From Prunus persica (Eukaryota; Streptophyta; Magnoliopsida; Rosales; Rosaceae), in assembly GCF_000346465.2 (NCBI RefSeq), contig NC_034013.1:18349624-18413623 (forward strand): 64,000 nt of DNA, given 5' to 3'. The notes under the pieces were generated by a model. That model ran no database searches. It was not told the DNA's origin and worked only from the letters and a program-made list of their open reading frames with translations. Positions 51,890-62,460 of this stretch are shown one piece after another. Position 1 is the first letter of the stretch. Every line of letters starts with the position of its first letter. Made by a program: the position numbers and the translations under genes.

Positions 51890-53679
51890 ATAGGCATTGG
51901 TGTTGTACTATCCCAAAACCATCACCCCATCGCTTACCTCAGAAAGCCCCTCTCTTTTCGAAATCAATCCTTGTCCACATATGAAAAGGAAATGATGGTC
52001 ATCCTTTTTGCGGTGGAGAAATAGCGGCCGTACCTCATTGACTCCCACTTCAAAATCATCATCAGCCACCAAACTTAGCGCCACCTTCATGATCAACGTA
52101 TTACCACACCCGCACAGCACAAATGGCTTGCCAAGTTGCTTGGCTACAATTACACCTTTGAATATCGAGTTGGGAGTCTGAATAAAGCTGCTGACGCTCT
52201 GTCTCGTCAGTCCGAATATGTTTCCCTTCTTGCGATCTCTGCTCTATCATTTGATAGCATTATGGACATTCAAGCCCTCTATACTTCCGATCCTGATACG
52301 ATTGCCATTCTAAATGCTATCAGTACCAACACCAAGGTGCCCACTGACTTATCTTTTCAGAATCAACTCTTGTTGTATCGGAATCGTATCTTTGTGCTAC
52401 GCACATCACCTTGGTGTCTCAAGATTCTCACAGAGTTTCACTCTTCTCCTGTGGCAAGCCACTTTGAGTTTCTACGCACTTACAAACGTATTACTTGTTC
52501 GCTTTTATGGCCTGGAATTAAACGAGATGTTAAACTCTTTGTCGCCTCTTGTGATGTTTGCCAGTGAAACAACTATGAAGCTATTAGATCCTCGGGTCTC
52601 TTACAACCTCTTCCTATTCCTCACAGTGTATGGCATGACATTTCCCTTGATTTCGTTAAGGGCCTCCCAAAGTCTGTTGGCAAGAATGCCTTATTAGTCG
52701 TTGTTGACTGACTCATAAAATATGGCTATTTTGTTCCTCTAACTCATCCCTTTACAGCTACAAAAATTTCTGACACATTCATCAAGGAGATTTTCGGCTC
52801 CATGGCATGCCAAAAACTATTGTCAATGATCATGATCTCGTGTTCATTTCCAATTTTTGGGACTCTTTCTTCACGGCTCAAAGAATGCAACTATGCCATA
52901 GCTCCTCCTATCATCCACAGAATGATGGTCAGACTGAAGTTCTTAATCGCACGGTGGAACATTACTTACGCTGTTTCATCGACAACAAACTCTCCACTTG
53001 GGTTCATTGGCTCCCGTGGGTTGAGTGGTGGTACAACACCACATTCCAAGCTGCCATCAAAATGAGCCCTTACCAAGCTCTCTACGGTGTTTCTCCTCCA
53101 ACCGTCGCCCAATACCGTCAAGGCACAAGCTTGGTTCAAGTAGTGGACCAAACCTTATAGCAGCGTGACCAACTCCTCGCTTCCCTTCGCACCAACATGC
53201 TCCAAGCTCAGAACCGCATGAAGCTCTATGCTGATCAACACCGCATAGAGCCCGAATTCAATATTGGTGATTGGGTTTATTTGTGCATTCAACCTTACCG
53301 ACAGACCTCAGTTGCTGCCCCAAAAAATTTCAAGTTATCCCCCAAATACTATGGCCCATATTAGGTTGAAGCACGCATTGGCAAAACTGCGTATCGCCTA
53401 CGCTTACCACCCTTCGCCAAAATTCACCCTGTCTTTCATGTCTCCCTCTTAAAGCTCAAATTGGGTAAGAACATTCTTCCCTCCCCTAATCTTCCATCTA
53501 CCATTGCCAGCAACGAATTGCCATGGCTGCCTGAATCAGTCCTTGACCGTCGTCTCATCAAACAAAGCAATTCTCCAGTTGTTCAATGGCTTATCAAATG
53601 GGTTGGTCTACCCCAGGCCGATGCCACCTGGGAAGTCGCAGATGACATACTGGCTCGCTTTCTCTCATTTGTCGCCTGA
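51890..53679 (+). pseudogene. Gypsy pol remnant: RNase H end, integrase, chromodomain
   Basis: Pieces in order: an RT/RNase H fragment with EKEMMVILFAVEKW, then the RNase H end (NKAADALSRQ), then the integrase zinc-binding region ending FVASCDVCQ. The integrase core follows with [28 protein letters not shown] and SSYHPQNDGQTEVLNR, and a C-terminal chromodomain with PVVQWLIKWVGLPQADATWE. At least four in-frame stops are visible (after CDVCQ near 52565, after LLVVVD near 52708, near 53158, near 53362), plus shifts in the N-terminal part. The product cannot be functional. The chromodomain places it among chromoviruses. Confidence 0.88.
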
Positions 53680-53709
53680 GTACATGCTCCTTCTCAAGGG
53701 GGTAGGAAT

Positions 53710-53979
53710 TGATGGAACCCCTGGTCCTCATGGACGGATAACTACCAGCCTAGTCACTACCCGTTGCCATTATGCTTTCCTCAAAGGCTACTTTAGCCAT
53801 TCTATCCTTATGGATTAGTTGTTTACCTTTTCTTACGTGGCTGCCTACAGGCTGACCCTAACAAACTCTTGTATAAAATGCTACCGCATCAATGAGAAAG
53901 ATATGTAGAACTTTGTCAATTACTTATTTTGTTTGCTTCTTTTCCTCTATTTTGCACTACTCTGTACTGGTACCTATCA
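53710..53979 (+). repeat. 3' LTR of Gypsy remnant, 270 bp
   Basis: Starts TGATGGAACCCCTGGTC, identical to the short 5' stub, and ends in CA directly before the duplication CTATC. Confidence 0.82.
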
Positions 53980-53984
53980 CTATC

Positions 53985-55431
53985 CCAGAGAAAACCAGTA
54001 ACCAAAGCAATTGAACCTACCGTTGTTGTCAAAAAAAACCACACAAAAAAATGACTTTTCATTATTTCAAGTTCTTGCTTCTCAAAGCATAAGCTTGTGA
54101 CTAGAAACCCACAATTCTCAAACTCACCATTATATCATCAGGAACGAATGAAACCAAAAAACAAAAGTATACATTTTGTTTTCCAAAAGGCAAAATTGAT
54201 GCCATAAATCCACAGCACCGAAGGAAAAAGAACTTCCAAACAAATCTATTTTATTACAGTCTAAACTCATAGTACATGTTCAAGCTAGAATCATTTAGGT
54301 GGAAAACCCGGGAAACTCATATCTGAAAGAAGAAATACCTTTCAGGAGCAAAACAAGCCTCAAATTTCTTGAATAAGGAACTTCTGAACAGGCTAGTTTG
54401 GGACTGTGGGAGCGACTGATATTTCCTACTGCGAGCCAAAAGAGGGATAGTTGAAGAATGAAGAAGAACCCGAAAAACCTAAAGCTTAATAATATGCCTA
54501 GGTTCACGCTTCGGGCTGCTCCGAAACAGAAAAGAACACTGCGGGCTGTTGGAGAATGGAATGGGAAAACCCTCTTTGATTTGATGAGCTTGGCTGGGAT
54601 GAGTTGTTGGTGGGCAGGCTAAGATGGGGTTTTTTTGGCGGAGGGCTGCTAAGTTTAATTTCACTACCTAATCATAGGGGGAGATTCTGTAATAAGTGTT
54701 TTATATTAAAGATTAGTTATATATTTCTAATATGAATCGTTGGATTGCATATTAAATCTATTAACATATCTAATGAAGACAATTCAACAACCGAAATTAG
54801 AAATATATAATCAATCTTTTAACATAAATATTTATTGAAGAATTCCCTATAATCATGGTATGACAACATTGTCCAAAAAACACGGACCCACCGACAAGAT
54901 AACCTACCGGCTACAACCGCGCTGTAATTAGAATATTGACAACTTGGTGTTGGGGCAACGACACTGCATTTCTTCCCACGGCCTTTGACATAATTCCTTG
55001 CTCCTCACGAAGTTTAATATAAAACAAGAATGAGAATTTCAACTATACACAAATAATATACCTTTCATTGAAATTGAACTTGAATAATATACTGCCTTGC
55101 CTGCTAGTGGCAGTGCCTACAAATTAATCCTTGAGAAAATGGGGGCTAAAAAACTAAACTAGTCTAAAAGCTGTCACTTTGTTTAAAAAATATGCCGGAT
55201 TCTTTGTTGTAATCTATCTGTAATACGTTTCAGGCGGATATTTGCAACCCCCTTGCACACTTCGTCAAACTGTCATAAAATTAATAAATTAAGAAATATT
55301 GTGAGACGTGCCTAGGGCTAGAGTAGAGTAGTAGAGATTCAAGTTTAATTTAATCTTTCCTTCCCCAATACCCATGTCTGTCTTACCTGCTGCTTCTTGC
55401 CATTAATCCCATATATGATCCATCCATCATC
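53985..55431. other. Intergenic upstream of LRR kinase gene
   Basis: No confident gene. A minus-strand stretch at 54300-54660 has a CT-rich, UTR-like look with a possible splice donor near 54477 (ctttag|gttttt), but no protein was recognised. Confidence 0.4.
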
Positions 55432-57628
55432 ATGAATTTGCCTAAATACGTTTTAGTACTACTAGTTGTTATGATGTTGATTTTTTTGAATCCATTATCA
55501 ACCATGAATTTCGTTGCATCGGTATCTTCCGAAATTGATGAATACTACCCAGAAGAAAGAGAAGCACTATTGAAGCTGAGAGATTCTCTAAGCTCAAACT
55601 CAGATTTGCACGGGAATTGGACTGGTCCTCCATGTATCAATAACAGCAGCAGATGGGCTGGTATTGCTTGTTCAAATTGGCATGTTGTTCACATTGTCCT
55701 GCAAGGAATTCAGCTAGCAGGTTCCCTTCCACCTTGTGCATTTCTACATAACATAACTTTCTTGAGCAAACTTAGCCTTAGAAACAACACACTCTCCGGC
55801 CCTGTTCCAAACCTCACAAACCTTGTCTACTTGGAATATGTGGTTTTGTCCTACAACCGCTTCTGGGGTTCAATTCCTTTGGAGTATATTGAATTGCCTA
55901 ACCTCAGAGTGCTAGAGTTGCAGAGCAATTATTTAGATGGACACATTCCACCTTTTGACCAACCCACCTTGAGAGCATTTAATGTTTCTTATAATCATCT
56001 TGAGGGTCCGATTCCTCAAACTGCTGTGTTACAGAAGTTCCCCAAAAGCTCCTACGATCATAACTCAAATCTTTGTGGGAGTCCTTTGGAAACATCATGT
56101 CCACCTCCGCCTCCAGTAGTCATTGCGCCATCTCCTTCACCCCTTTCCCCAAATATTATTCCACCCAAGAAGAAGAACAATCTCCAAGAATGGAGTTTTG
56201 CTTTGATCGTGGCTGCTGCAGCGCTGGTTCTGTTTCTCGTCATATTTGTTTCCTTATGTTATTCCAGGAAGGTGCATAGAAAACAAGCAGCAAAGGAGGA
56301 ACAACAGACAGGTACGTATGCATTAACATTGATCCTATCATGTCCCAATAATTAATTGCATCTTTTTATATAGTATTCATGTGACTTTAAAGTTGGCGTA
56401 GTCTCTGCATTTAAAATTTTGTGTCTTTCGCTTCTTCCGCTTTCGTTTGTCTCCAAATACAAATAGGAGATGGTACTTCAGGGTGGGCACAAACGAAAAT
56501 GCCACATTTGGAGAGCTTGGGGGATCCTGAAAAGAAGGTTGAGTTGGATTTTTTTGACAAGGAAATGCCAGCAGCTTTTGACCTGGATGATTTACTAAGG
56601 GCATCTGCACAAGTGTTGGGCAAGGGGAAACTAGGCACTACATACAAAGTAACACTGGAATCGGGTCCTGTTGTGGTGGTGAAGAGACTTAAAAACATGA
56701 ATGAGTTGAGCAAAAAGGAATTTACCCAACAGATGCAATTGCTAGGGAATATGAGGCATGAAAACCTTGTACAGATTCTCTCTTTCTACTATTCCAAGGA
56801 GGAGAAGCTGGTCATCTCTAAGTTTGAGTCTAGTGGCACTTTGTTTGAACTTTTACATGGTCAGTTTCAATAAGTAATATTCTCTCCCATTAATTAGCAA
56901 GCTAGCTATCTTCTATATATACATACAAATATAATTAATAGTTAAAAATATTGCATGAAAATCACAAGAATAATATATATAAATTCAAGTACGTTGGTAT
57001 CAAATATATCTTAATTAATTTGGGTGCATGCATGGATCCGATGCTAGAGAACAGAGGAGTTGGAAGAGTACCTTTGGATTGGGTAACAAGACTATCAATA
57101 ATCAAAGACATAGCAAAGGGTCTCACATTCCTTCACCAATCCTTGCCTTCACATAAGGTCCCTCATGCCAACCTGAAATCGTCTAATGTACTAGTCATCC
57201 AGCGAAACAGCCAAACCTACCATTTGAAGCTTACAGATTTCGGATTCTTACCACTTGTGCCCTCTCGAAAGTACAATGAAGATCTAGCCATCGGCAAGTC
57301 ACCCGAGTTTGCTCAAGGGAAGAAGTTGTCACAGAAATCCGATGTCTATTGCTTTGGTATAATCCTATTGGAGGTCATTACTGGCAGGATTCCAGGTGAA
57401 ATCTCACCGGGAAATGATGAAACGATGGATGATCTTTCTGATTGGGTTAGAATGGTGGTGAACAATGACTGGTCCACAGATATTCTGGATGTAGAGATAC
57501 TGGCAGCAAAGGAAGACCATGATGAGATGCTGAAGCTCACCAAGATTGCACTAGACTGTACAGACTTGACACCGGAGAAGCGGCCAAAAATGATTCAAGT
57601 GTTGACAAGAATAGAAGAGATTGACTGA
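55432..57628 (+). CDS. LRR receptor-like pseudokinase (LRR-III type), 3 exons
   Basis: Exons: 55432-56311, 56467-56859, 57048-57628; 617 aa, phases consistent. Signal peptide about 1-35; LRR N-cap with REALLKLRDSL and GPPCINNSSRWAGIAC; about four LRRs (residues 86-195, LSLRNNTLSGPVP, LELQSNYLDGHIP, FNVSYNHLEGPIP); a Pro-rich stalk; membrane span 255-277; then a kinase-like domain. The Gly loop GKGKLGTTY and VAVK-like Lys (VVVVKRL) are present and DFG is kept (LTDFGF), but the HRD catalytic loop reads HANLKSSN. The catalytic Asp is therefore missing, as in many LRR-III receptors that signal without phosphotransfer. Relatives act in pollen, root and xylem signalling at the plasma membrane; the ligand is unknown. 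The gene is intact. Confidence 0.9.
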
Positions 57629-58696
57629 AGAAGATCCAAGGGATTGGATCAATGATTATTTTTCATATTCCTTTCCTGTATTACGAGCTCTTCGAGCCAT
57701 GATAGATAATTAACTAGTACGTACAGTCCAGGCCTCCATGGCTATGAATATATATTCCTAGCCTAGGCATGACCCGCCGAGTTAGACAACTTCAATGATT
57801 CTTTTGGAAAATGTAGAAAAAAGAAAAGAAAAAGATGAATGTTTAATTTAATTAAATCCAGTTTATAGTAAGGCGGGAAAGGTGAGGTGAGTAATAGTAT
57901 TTTTATTTGTAACATTTGGTTTAGTCTCTAGTCTTCAGTTGGATTAGTGTTGATCGTGATCAACTATCAAACCTATCTATTTATTTGTACGCCTATCTGT
58001 TTTCCTACAAATTTATCACTTGTCTGATTGTAATTTTGACACAACTAGCTCCACTACCTGTCAAAAGAATATCATTGAGTCATTAGTCTTATCCGGTTTC
58101 ACTGAAGAAGAGACCTTTTATTTTCTTCAAAAGCAAGCAAAAATCTATCGATATGAAGAATGAGCCTAAATATAAGAGCCATACGCAACCAAGGAGGAAA
58201 GGCAAAGGGCTTTTCCTTTTTATCTTTTTTATCTTTTCTAAGGGAATGTCAAAGACCTAAAACATGGACACAATTAGGAGAAACTGGTGCCAAATCAAAT
58301 TAACTCCCTAAACAAATAGAGATACTTTTCTCTTTGATTCTCTTTGCCAAATCAAAGAATGACTCGATAAAAGATTAACTAATTACGAATCCCTCACTAT
58401 AGGTTACTTAGCGCTATATATAGCCTGTAAGCTTTTAAAAAAAAAAATTTATTATACAATCGATATTCGGGAGGGAGGAAACTAACAGGAGACCTTGAAT
58501 ACAAAGATAATTATTCTTAATCACTTGAGCTACAATCTTCTCGCAAATATGTAATTTAGACTATACTAATTATTAAACAATATAAAATCCCACATCAAAA
58601 ACTTAAAAAAATAAATAATAATTTCACTACTAACATCATCGGCATATTTCAAATAAAAACACACACCTAACAAATATACACTAAATAGAATGAAGG
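57629..58696. other. Intergenic between LRR kinase and TIP3
   Basis: No gene recognised in the 3' flank of the kinase gene. Confidence 0.5.
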
Positions 58697-58911
58697 CATG
58701 CAAAAGGATGAATTCAAAATAGTGCAAAAGAGATAGAGACCGTTTCGGATGATGCCATTCCATATTCCAAGACATTTTTAGTACGATTTACCAGCTTACA
58801 CATGATCCCTACGTGTCACTATGCCTGCATAGCGACTGCCCAAGTGTCCCAGGTGAATACAAGCGCTCCTGGCTAATTTAAGACTAAGGGACTCCACATT
58901 TCAAACATGCA
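58697..58911 (+). promoter_or_regulatory. Seed-type promoter motifs of TIP3 (two RY, one ABRE)
   Basis: RY core CATGCA at 58697-58702 and 58906-58911, and the ABRE-like ACGTGTC at 58811-58817, lie 260-480 bp upstream of the TIP3 ATG. This combination is bound by ABI3/FUS3-class B3 and ABI5-class bZIP factors in maturing seeds. Single motifs occur by chance; the grouping in front of a seed aquaporin is what supports the call. Confidence 0.55.
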
Positions 58912-58926
58912 AAGACCCTCATCACC

Positions 58927-58960
58927 TCTCTCTCTCTCTCTCGCTCTCCCTCTCTCTCTC
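58927..58960. repeat. CT-rich microsatellite
   Basis: CT run with single interruptions, likely in the TIP3 5' UTR or core promoter. Confidence 0.8.
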
Positions 58961-59173
58961 TCGACTCTAGAGATCTGGATTCTTCCTTTCATGTTGATTT
59001 CGTTGTTTGCTAAAGTAGCTAGCTAGCCAAGTAAAGTTAGCTTAATTATTATAAGCAACCGGCAACCTTCAACCTGCAACTTGCAAGTGGCAGATCATAT
59101 ATTACTATTCCTGGGGAAAGGTTCAAGTACGTAGTCGTAATTAAGAAAGAGAGTGCTGATAATTGCCTGCACC

Positions 59174-59306
59174 ATGCCACCTCGGAGATATGCCTTTGGG
59201 AGGGCCGACGAGGCCACCCACCCTGACTCCATGAGAGCCACTTTAGCTGAATTCGTTGCCACTTTCATCTTTGTCTTTGCTGGGGAAGGCTCTGTTCTCG
59301 CTCTTG

Positions 59307-59338
<32 letters not shown>

Positions 59339-60353
59339 CTGCGTGTGTGGATATAGTGCACAGAATAGTCCTAATCAACCAACCTAGCTTATTGTTGCAT
59401 ATAAATAACCTTCATGATCAGCAAATTAAATCATTCTGTCTGACAATTAGCAGCTCTATAAAATTAATATGCATGCTTCCTTGCTATTCTTGTACAGATC
59501 TACATCAGGCATGCCCTCAATTAATAAAAGTTAATTTCTACATATGCAAATACCTGATCCTCCGCTTATAGTTTAATTATTATTATTTTTTTTTGCAACT
59601 AATTAATTTTGGCAGGGAAGATTTACAAGGATAGCGGCACATCAGCAGCTGAGCTGATAGCCATAGCTCTTGCACATGCCTTCTCTCTATTTTCGGCCGT
59701 CTCAACCAGCATTAACGTATCTGGTGGCCACGTCAACCCTGCTGTAACCTTCGGTGCACTTATTGGTGGAAGGCTCTCTGTTGTTCGCGCCCTTTACTAC
59801 TGGGTTGCTCAGCTCCTTGGGGCTATTGTGGCTTCCCTTTTGCTAAGGCTTGTCACAAATGGCATGGTAACAAATGAATTATCAAAACAAGCTTGCCGTT
59901 TTTTTTTTTTTGGCCAAAGAATTAGCTTGGTTGCTGTTAATTAATTCATTAAATTGATTTATTCAGAGGACAGTGGCGTTCAGCATGGCCTCTGGTGTTG
60001 GCGAGTGGCATGGGCTAATACTAGAGATTGTGATGACATTTGGGTTAGTTTACACCGTGTATGCTACTGCCATTGATCCCAAGAGGGGTAGCTTGGGAAC
60101 TATGGCACCACTGGCAATTGGATTGATTGTTGGGGCAAATATCCTGGTGGGCGGGCCTTTTGACGGGGCATCCATGAACCCAGCAAGGGCATTCGGGCCT
60201 GCACTGGTAGGGTGGAGATGGAGGAACCACTGGATCTACTGGGTTGGACCATTTATAGGAGGTGGGTTGGCAGCTCTCATATATGAGTACATGGTGATAC
60301 CAACAGAGACCCCCCACCACACTCACCAGCCCTTGGCTCCTGAGGATTACTAG
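59174..60353 (+). CDS. TIP3: Tonoplast intrinsic protein, TIP3 type (seed aquaporin), 3 exons
   Basis: Exons: 59174-59306, 59616-59866, 59967-60353; 256 aa. Six membrane helices; NPA motifs at residues 85-87 ([11 protein letters not shown]) and 198-200 ([11 protein letters not shown]). His65 in helix 2 (LAHAF) and Arg201 just after the second NPA fit a TIP selectivity filter. The N-terminus [20 protein letters not shown] and the C-terminus PLAPEDY are hallmarks of TIP3 (alpha-TIP), the water channel of protein-storage vacuoles in embryos. The ATG at 59174 is chosen because upstream in-frame sequence lacks an ATG. A second MNPA-type helix is complete and no lesion is visible. Intron 1 begins with a TA microsatellite directly at the donor site. 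Confidence 0.95.
59309..59338. repeat. (TA)n microsatellite
   Basis: Starts two bases inside intron 1 of TIP3. Confidence 0.9.
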
Positions 60354-62015
60354 TCTCTAGTCTCTAGCCTAGTACTACTACGACTTTACTTTACTCTCGT
60401 TGTTTGTTTTAGCCACCCACTACCTACTCTACTGTTTGAGTGTTTATGTTCCATTTTCTGTAATCTTCCTCTTTCGGTTTGACAACTTTTCATAAACACC
60501 TCATGTCCATCGCATGCATATGTGATTGTAAAGCTAATAAAAGTGTGCCATTGAGTTTCTTCGGCTAATTTCTTGCTCCACTCTTCTCCCCTTCTCCCCC
60601 CTTCTCCATTTCTTCCCTTCTGGGGTAATTTTATTCTCGCACACGCACACACACACACAGACACAGGACAACCTATTGCCACAAATTTATTATCCACCAA
60701 CGTTAATGTTAAGAAATGAACAAATGAGTGTTTTCATAAACAGAGCCACAACATTCAGAATCAGAACCACAAGGTTTATAGATGAACAGACAGCATGAAC
60801 AGTGATCACTATATTCAGCAAGTTTATGTAACATGAACAGTGATCACCACATATTCAGCAAGTTTATGTAACACGATAACAGATAATCAACATTTTGTCA
60901 TGTTTGGTTATAAAATCTGGCAACCCAAGGAGCAAGTTGAGTGTTATGAGGTGTTCGTGGGTTGGTAGAGTAATAATCAGACCAATAACACGGTGAAAGT
61001 CTATCAGAAAACTTTCCGTGGCTATAGATACAAAATGGCAACCACTTGTCACCCCCATTCATTCTCCTCTTCCGTTCTCTTGGGTAAGCCAATGGAGCCT
61101 GCACATACCTGCATTGTTCATCATTGACTTGAGAGTAACCGCTCATATTATTGGGCACCTTCAGGCTTCATCATTCAGTGTGCAATGCAAACAACCAATT
61201 GTGTAGGGGCAAGCGTATCACAGTAAGTGATCGATGCTAAAGAAATTAGGCAATGCTAAACTCAACCAACATAAGAATGACTAGTTGATTGATGCTAAAT
61301 GCATACTTAACTTTACTTCTCACTAAACTAAAAATGGATTATACTCACTGTAGTCTTCTAGTACACACAAGACAAGATCATGAATCTTCATAGGTTCAGA
61401 GGTTTTCTCGGCTATAAATTTTGAAGTCCGTTAGCTAATGTTGCTCATTTGGTTTGTTTAGATGTAATGTGTATATCCACTTTTGCACGTTTTGATGCAA
61501 TTATGCTGTCTGCGACCTAGCAATTAGTATTCCTACAAGTAATGTACCAATTAAATGAGTTCAATAAAACTCTGATGGCGTGCAAGATGATTACTTGCAT
61601 GCATGGGCCATTACATGTTGGTAAAACAGGATCAACATGCTCCCATGGAGGTGGCAGCAGAATAACTAGGAAGTTCAAACAGCAATTTAAAATCACCAAA
61701 GATTAAACCAGAATATCGTGTTGATAACTCTTGGAGGTCAACATAACCAAGCGAGCTCATTTTCTAGGACGAACTGAATGAAGGTTTTCAGAATGCTTTA
61801 GGACCTAAGGTTGTTTCTAAAGTCTGAAAATCTCGTTATCATGAGTCAAGATTCAGGACCCAGGTAGGAATAGTCTATAATAATAAGACATAGGATCATA
61901 AACATTGCGCCCAGTCTCTTCTATAAATTACATTATCTAATGTCTCCATAAGAAAGGGACAGAGGTGTAAGAAGAATAGAGCGTGATCGCCATAGATTTA
62001 CTTAAGCAGGAAAGC
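60354..62015. other. Intergenic downstream of TIP3
   Basis: Begins with the TIP3 3' UTR (aataaa-like taataaaagt near 60535). A CA microsatellite lies at about 60641-60658. A direct duplication of about 43 bp (gaacagtgatcac...attcagcaagtttatgtaac) is at about 60795-60872. No further gene recognised. Confidence 0.5.
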
Positions 62016-62431
62016 TGATGCAGCACGCATCGCTCATAATTTTCTGTTTCAGTTTGACAGGCGTAAGATGCGTAATTAATGTTCTAGGAAACTGTTTTAA
62101 GCAAATATTTTTGTTTTCCTATTTCAATTAGAATTGGGAGTTTGGTTTAGGAAGTAAGTTTGTTTTCCTATTTCAGCTAGGGTTTGGAGTTTGGTTTGTT
62201 TTCCCCAAGTATAAAAGCTATTTTATAGCTAATTGTAAGACAGTTTTTGACGTTGAATATTAAACTTAGAGAATTCTCTCTATTTTCCTATCAACTTGGT
62301 ATTCCACTGGAATCAACAAGGCATAGAACCCTTTTGTTCTTGATTATTCTCATCTAGAGAATCAACAAGGATTGAAGGTTTATTGTGTTCTTTTGTATTC
62401 TTCATCATTCTTGCTATTACATGCTGTGTCA
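62016..62431 (+). repeat. Probable 5' LTR of Gypsy element
   Basis: Starts TGATGCAGCACGC and ends tgctgtgtCA. A TATA-like tataaaag lies at about 62211. Right after it, ttggtaatcaaactcagg resembles a degraded initiator-Met tRNA primer site. The 3' LTR is outside the window, so the ends are inferred. Confidence 0.5.
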
Positions 62432-62460
62432 GTTGGTAATCAAACTCAGGTTTGTTTACC

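Larger units (their letters stand above)
51872..53979 (+). mobile_element. Internally deleted Ty3/Gypsy (chromovirus-type) retrotransposon
   Basis: Bounded by CTATC at 51867-51871 and 53980-53984. Only about 20 bp of the 5' LTR remain (TGATGGAACCCCTGGTC at 51872). The sequence then jumps into the reverse-transcriptase/RNase H region. The 3' LTR is complete at 53710-53979, preceded by a purine tract (aagggggtagg). The deletion removed most of the 5' LTR, gag, protease and most of RT. Confidence 0.88.

Noticed and set aside
54295..54664. Two overlapping minus-strand frames of 61-70 codons
   Set aside because: Composition looks like UTR (CT-rich), with no recognised domain and conflicting frames.
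59153..59173. Upstream start for TIP3 seven codons earlier
   Set aside because: The upstream codon is GTG, not ATG; the ATG at 59174 gives the family N-terminus.
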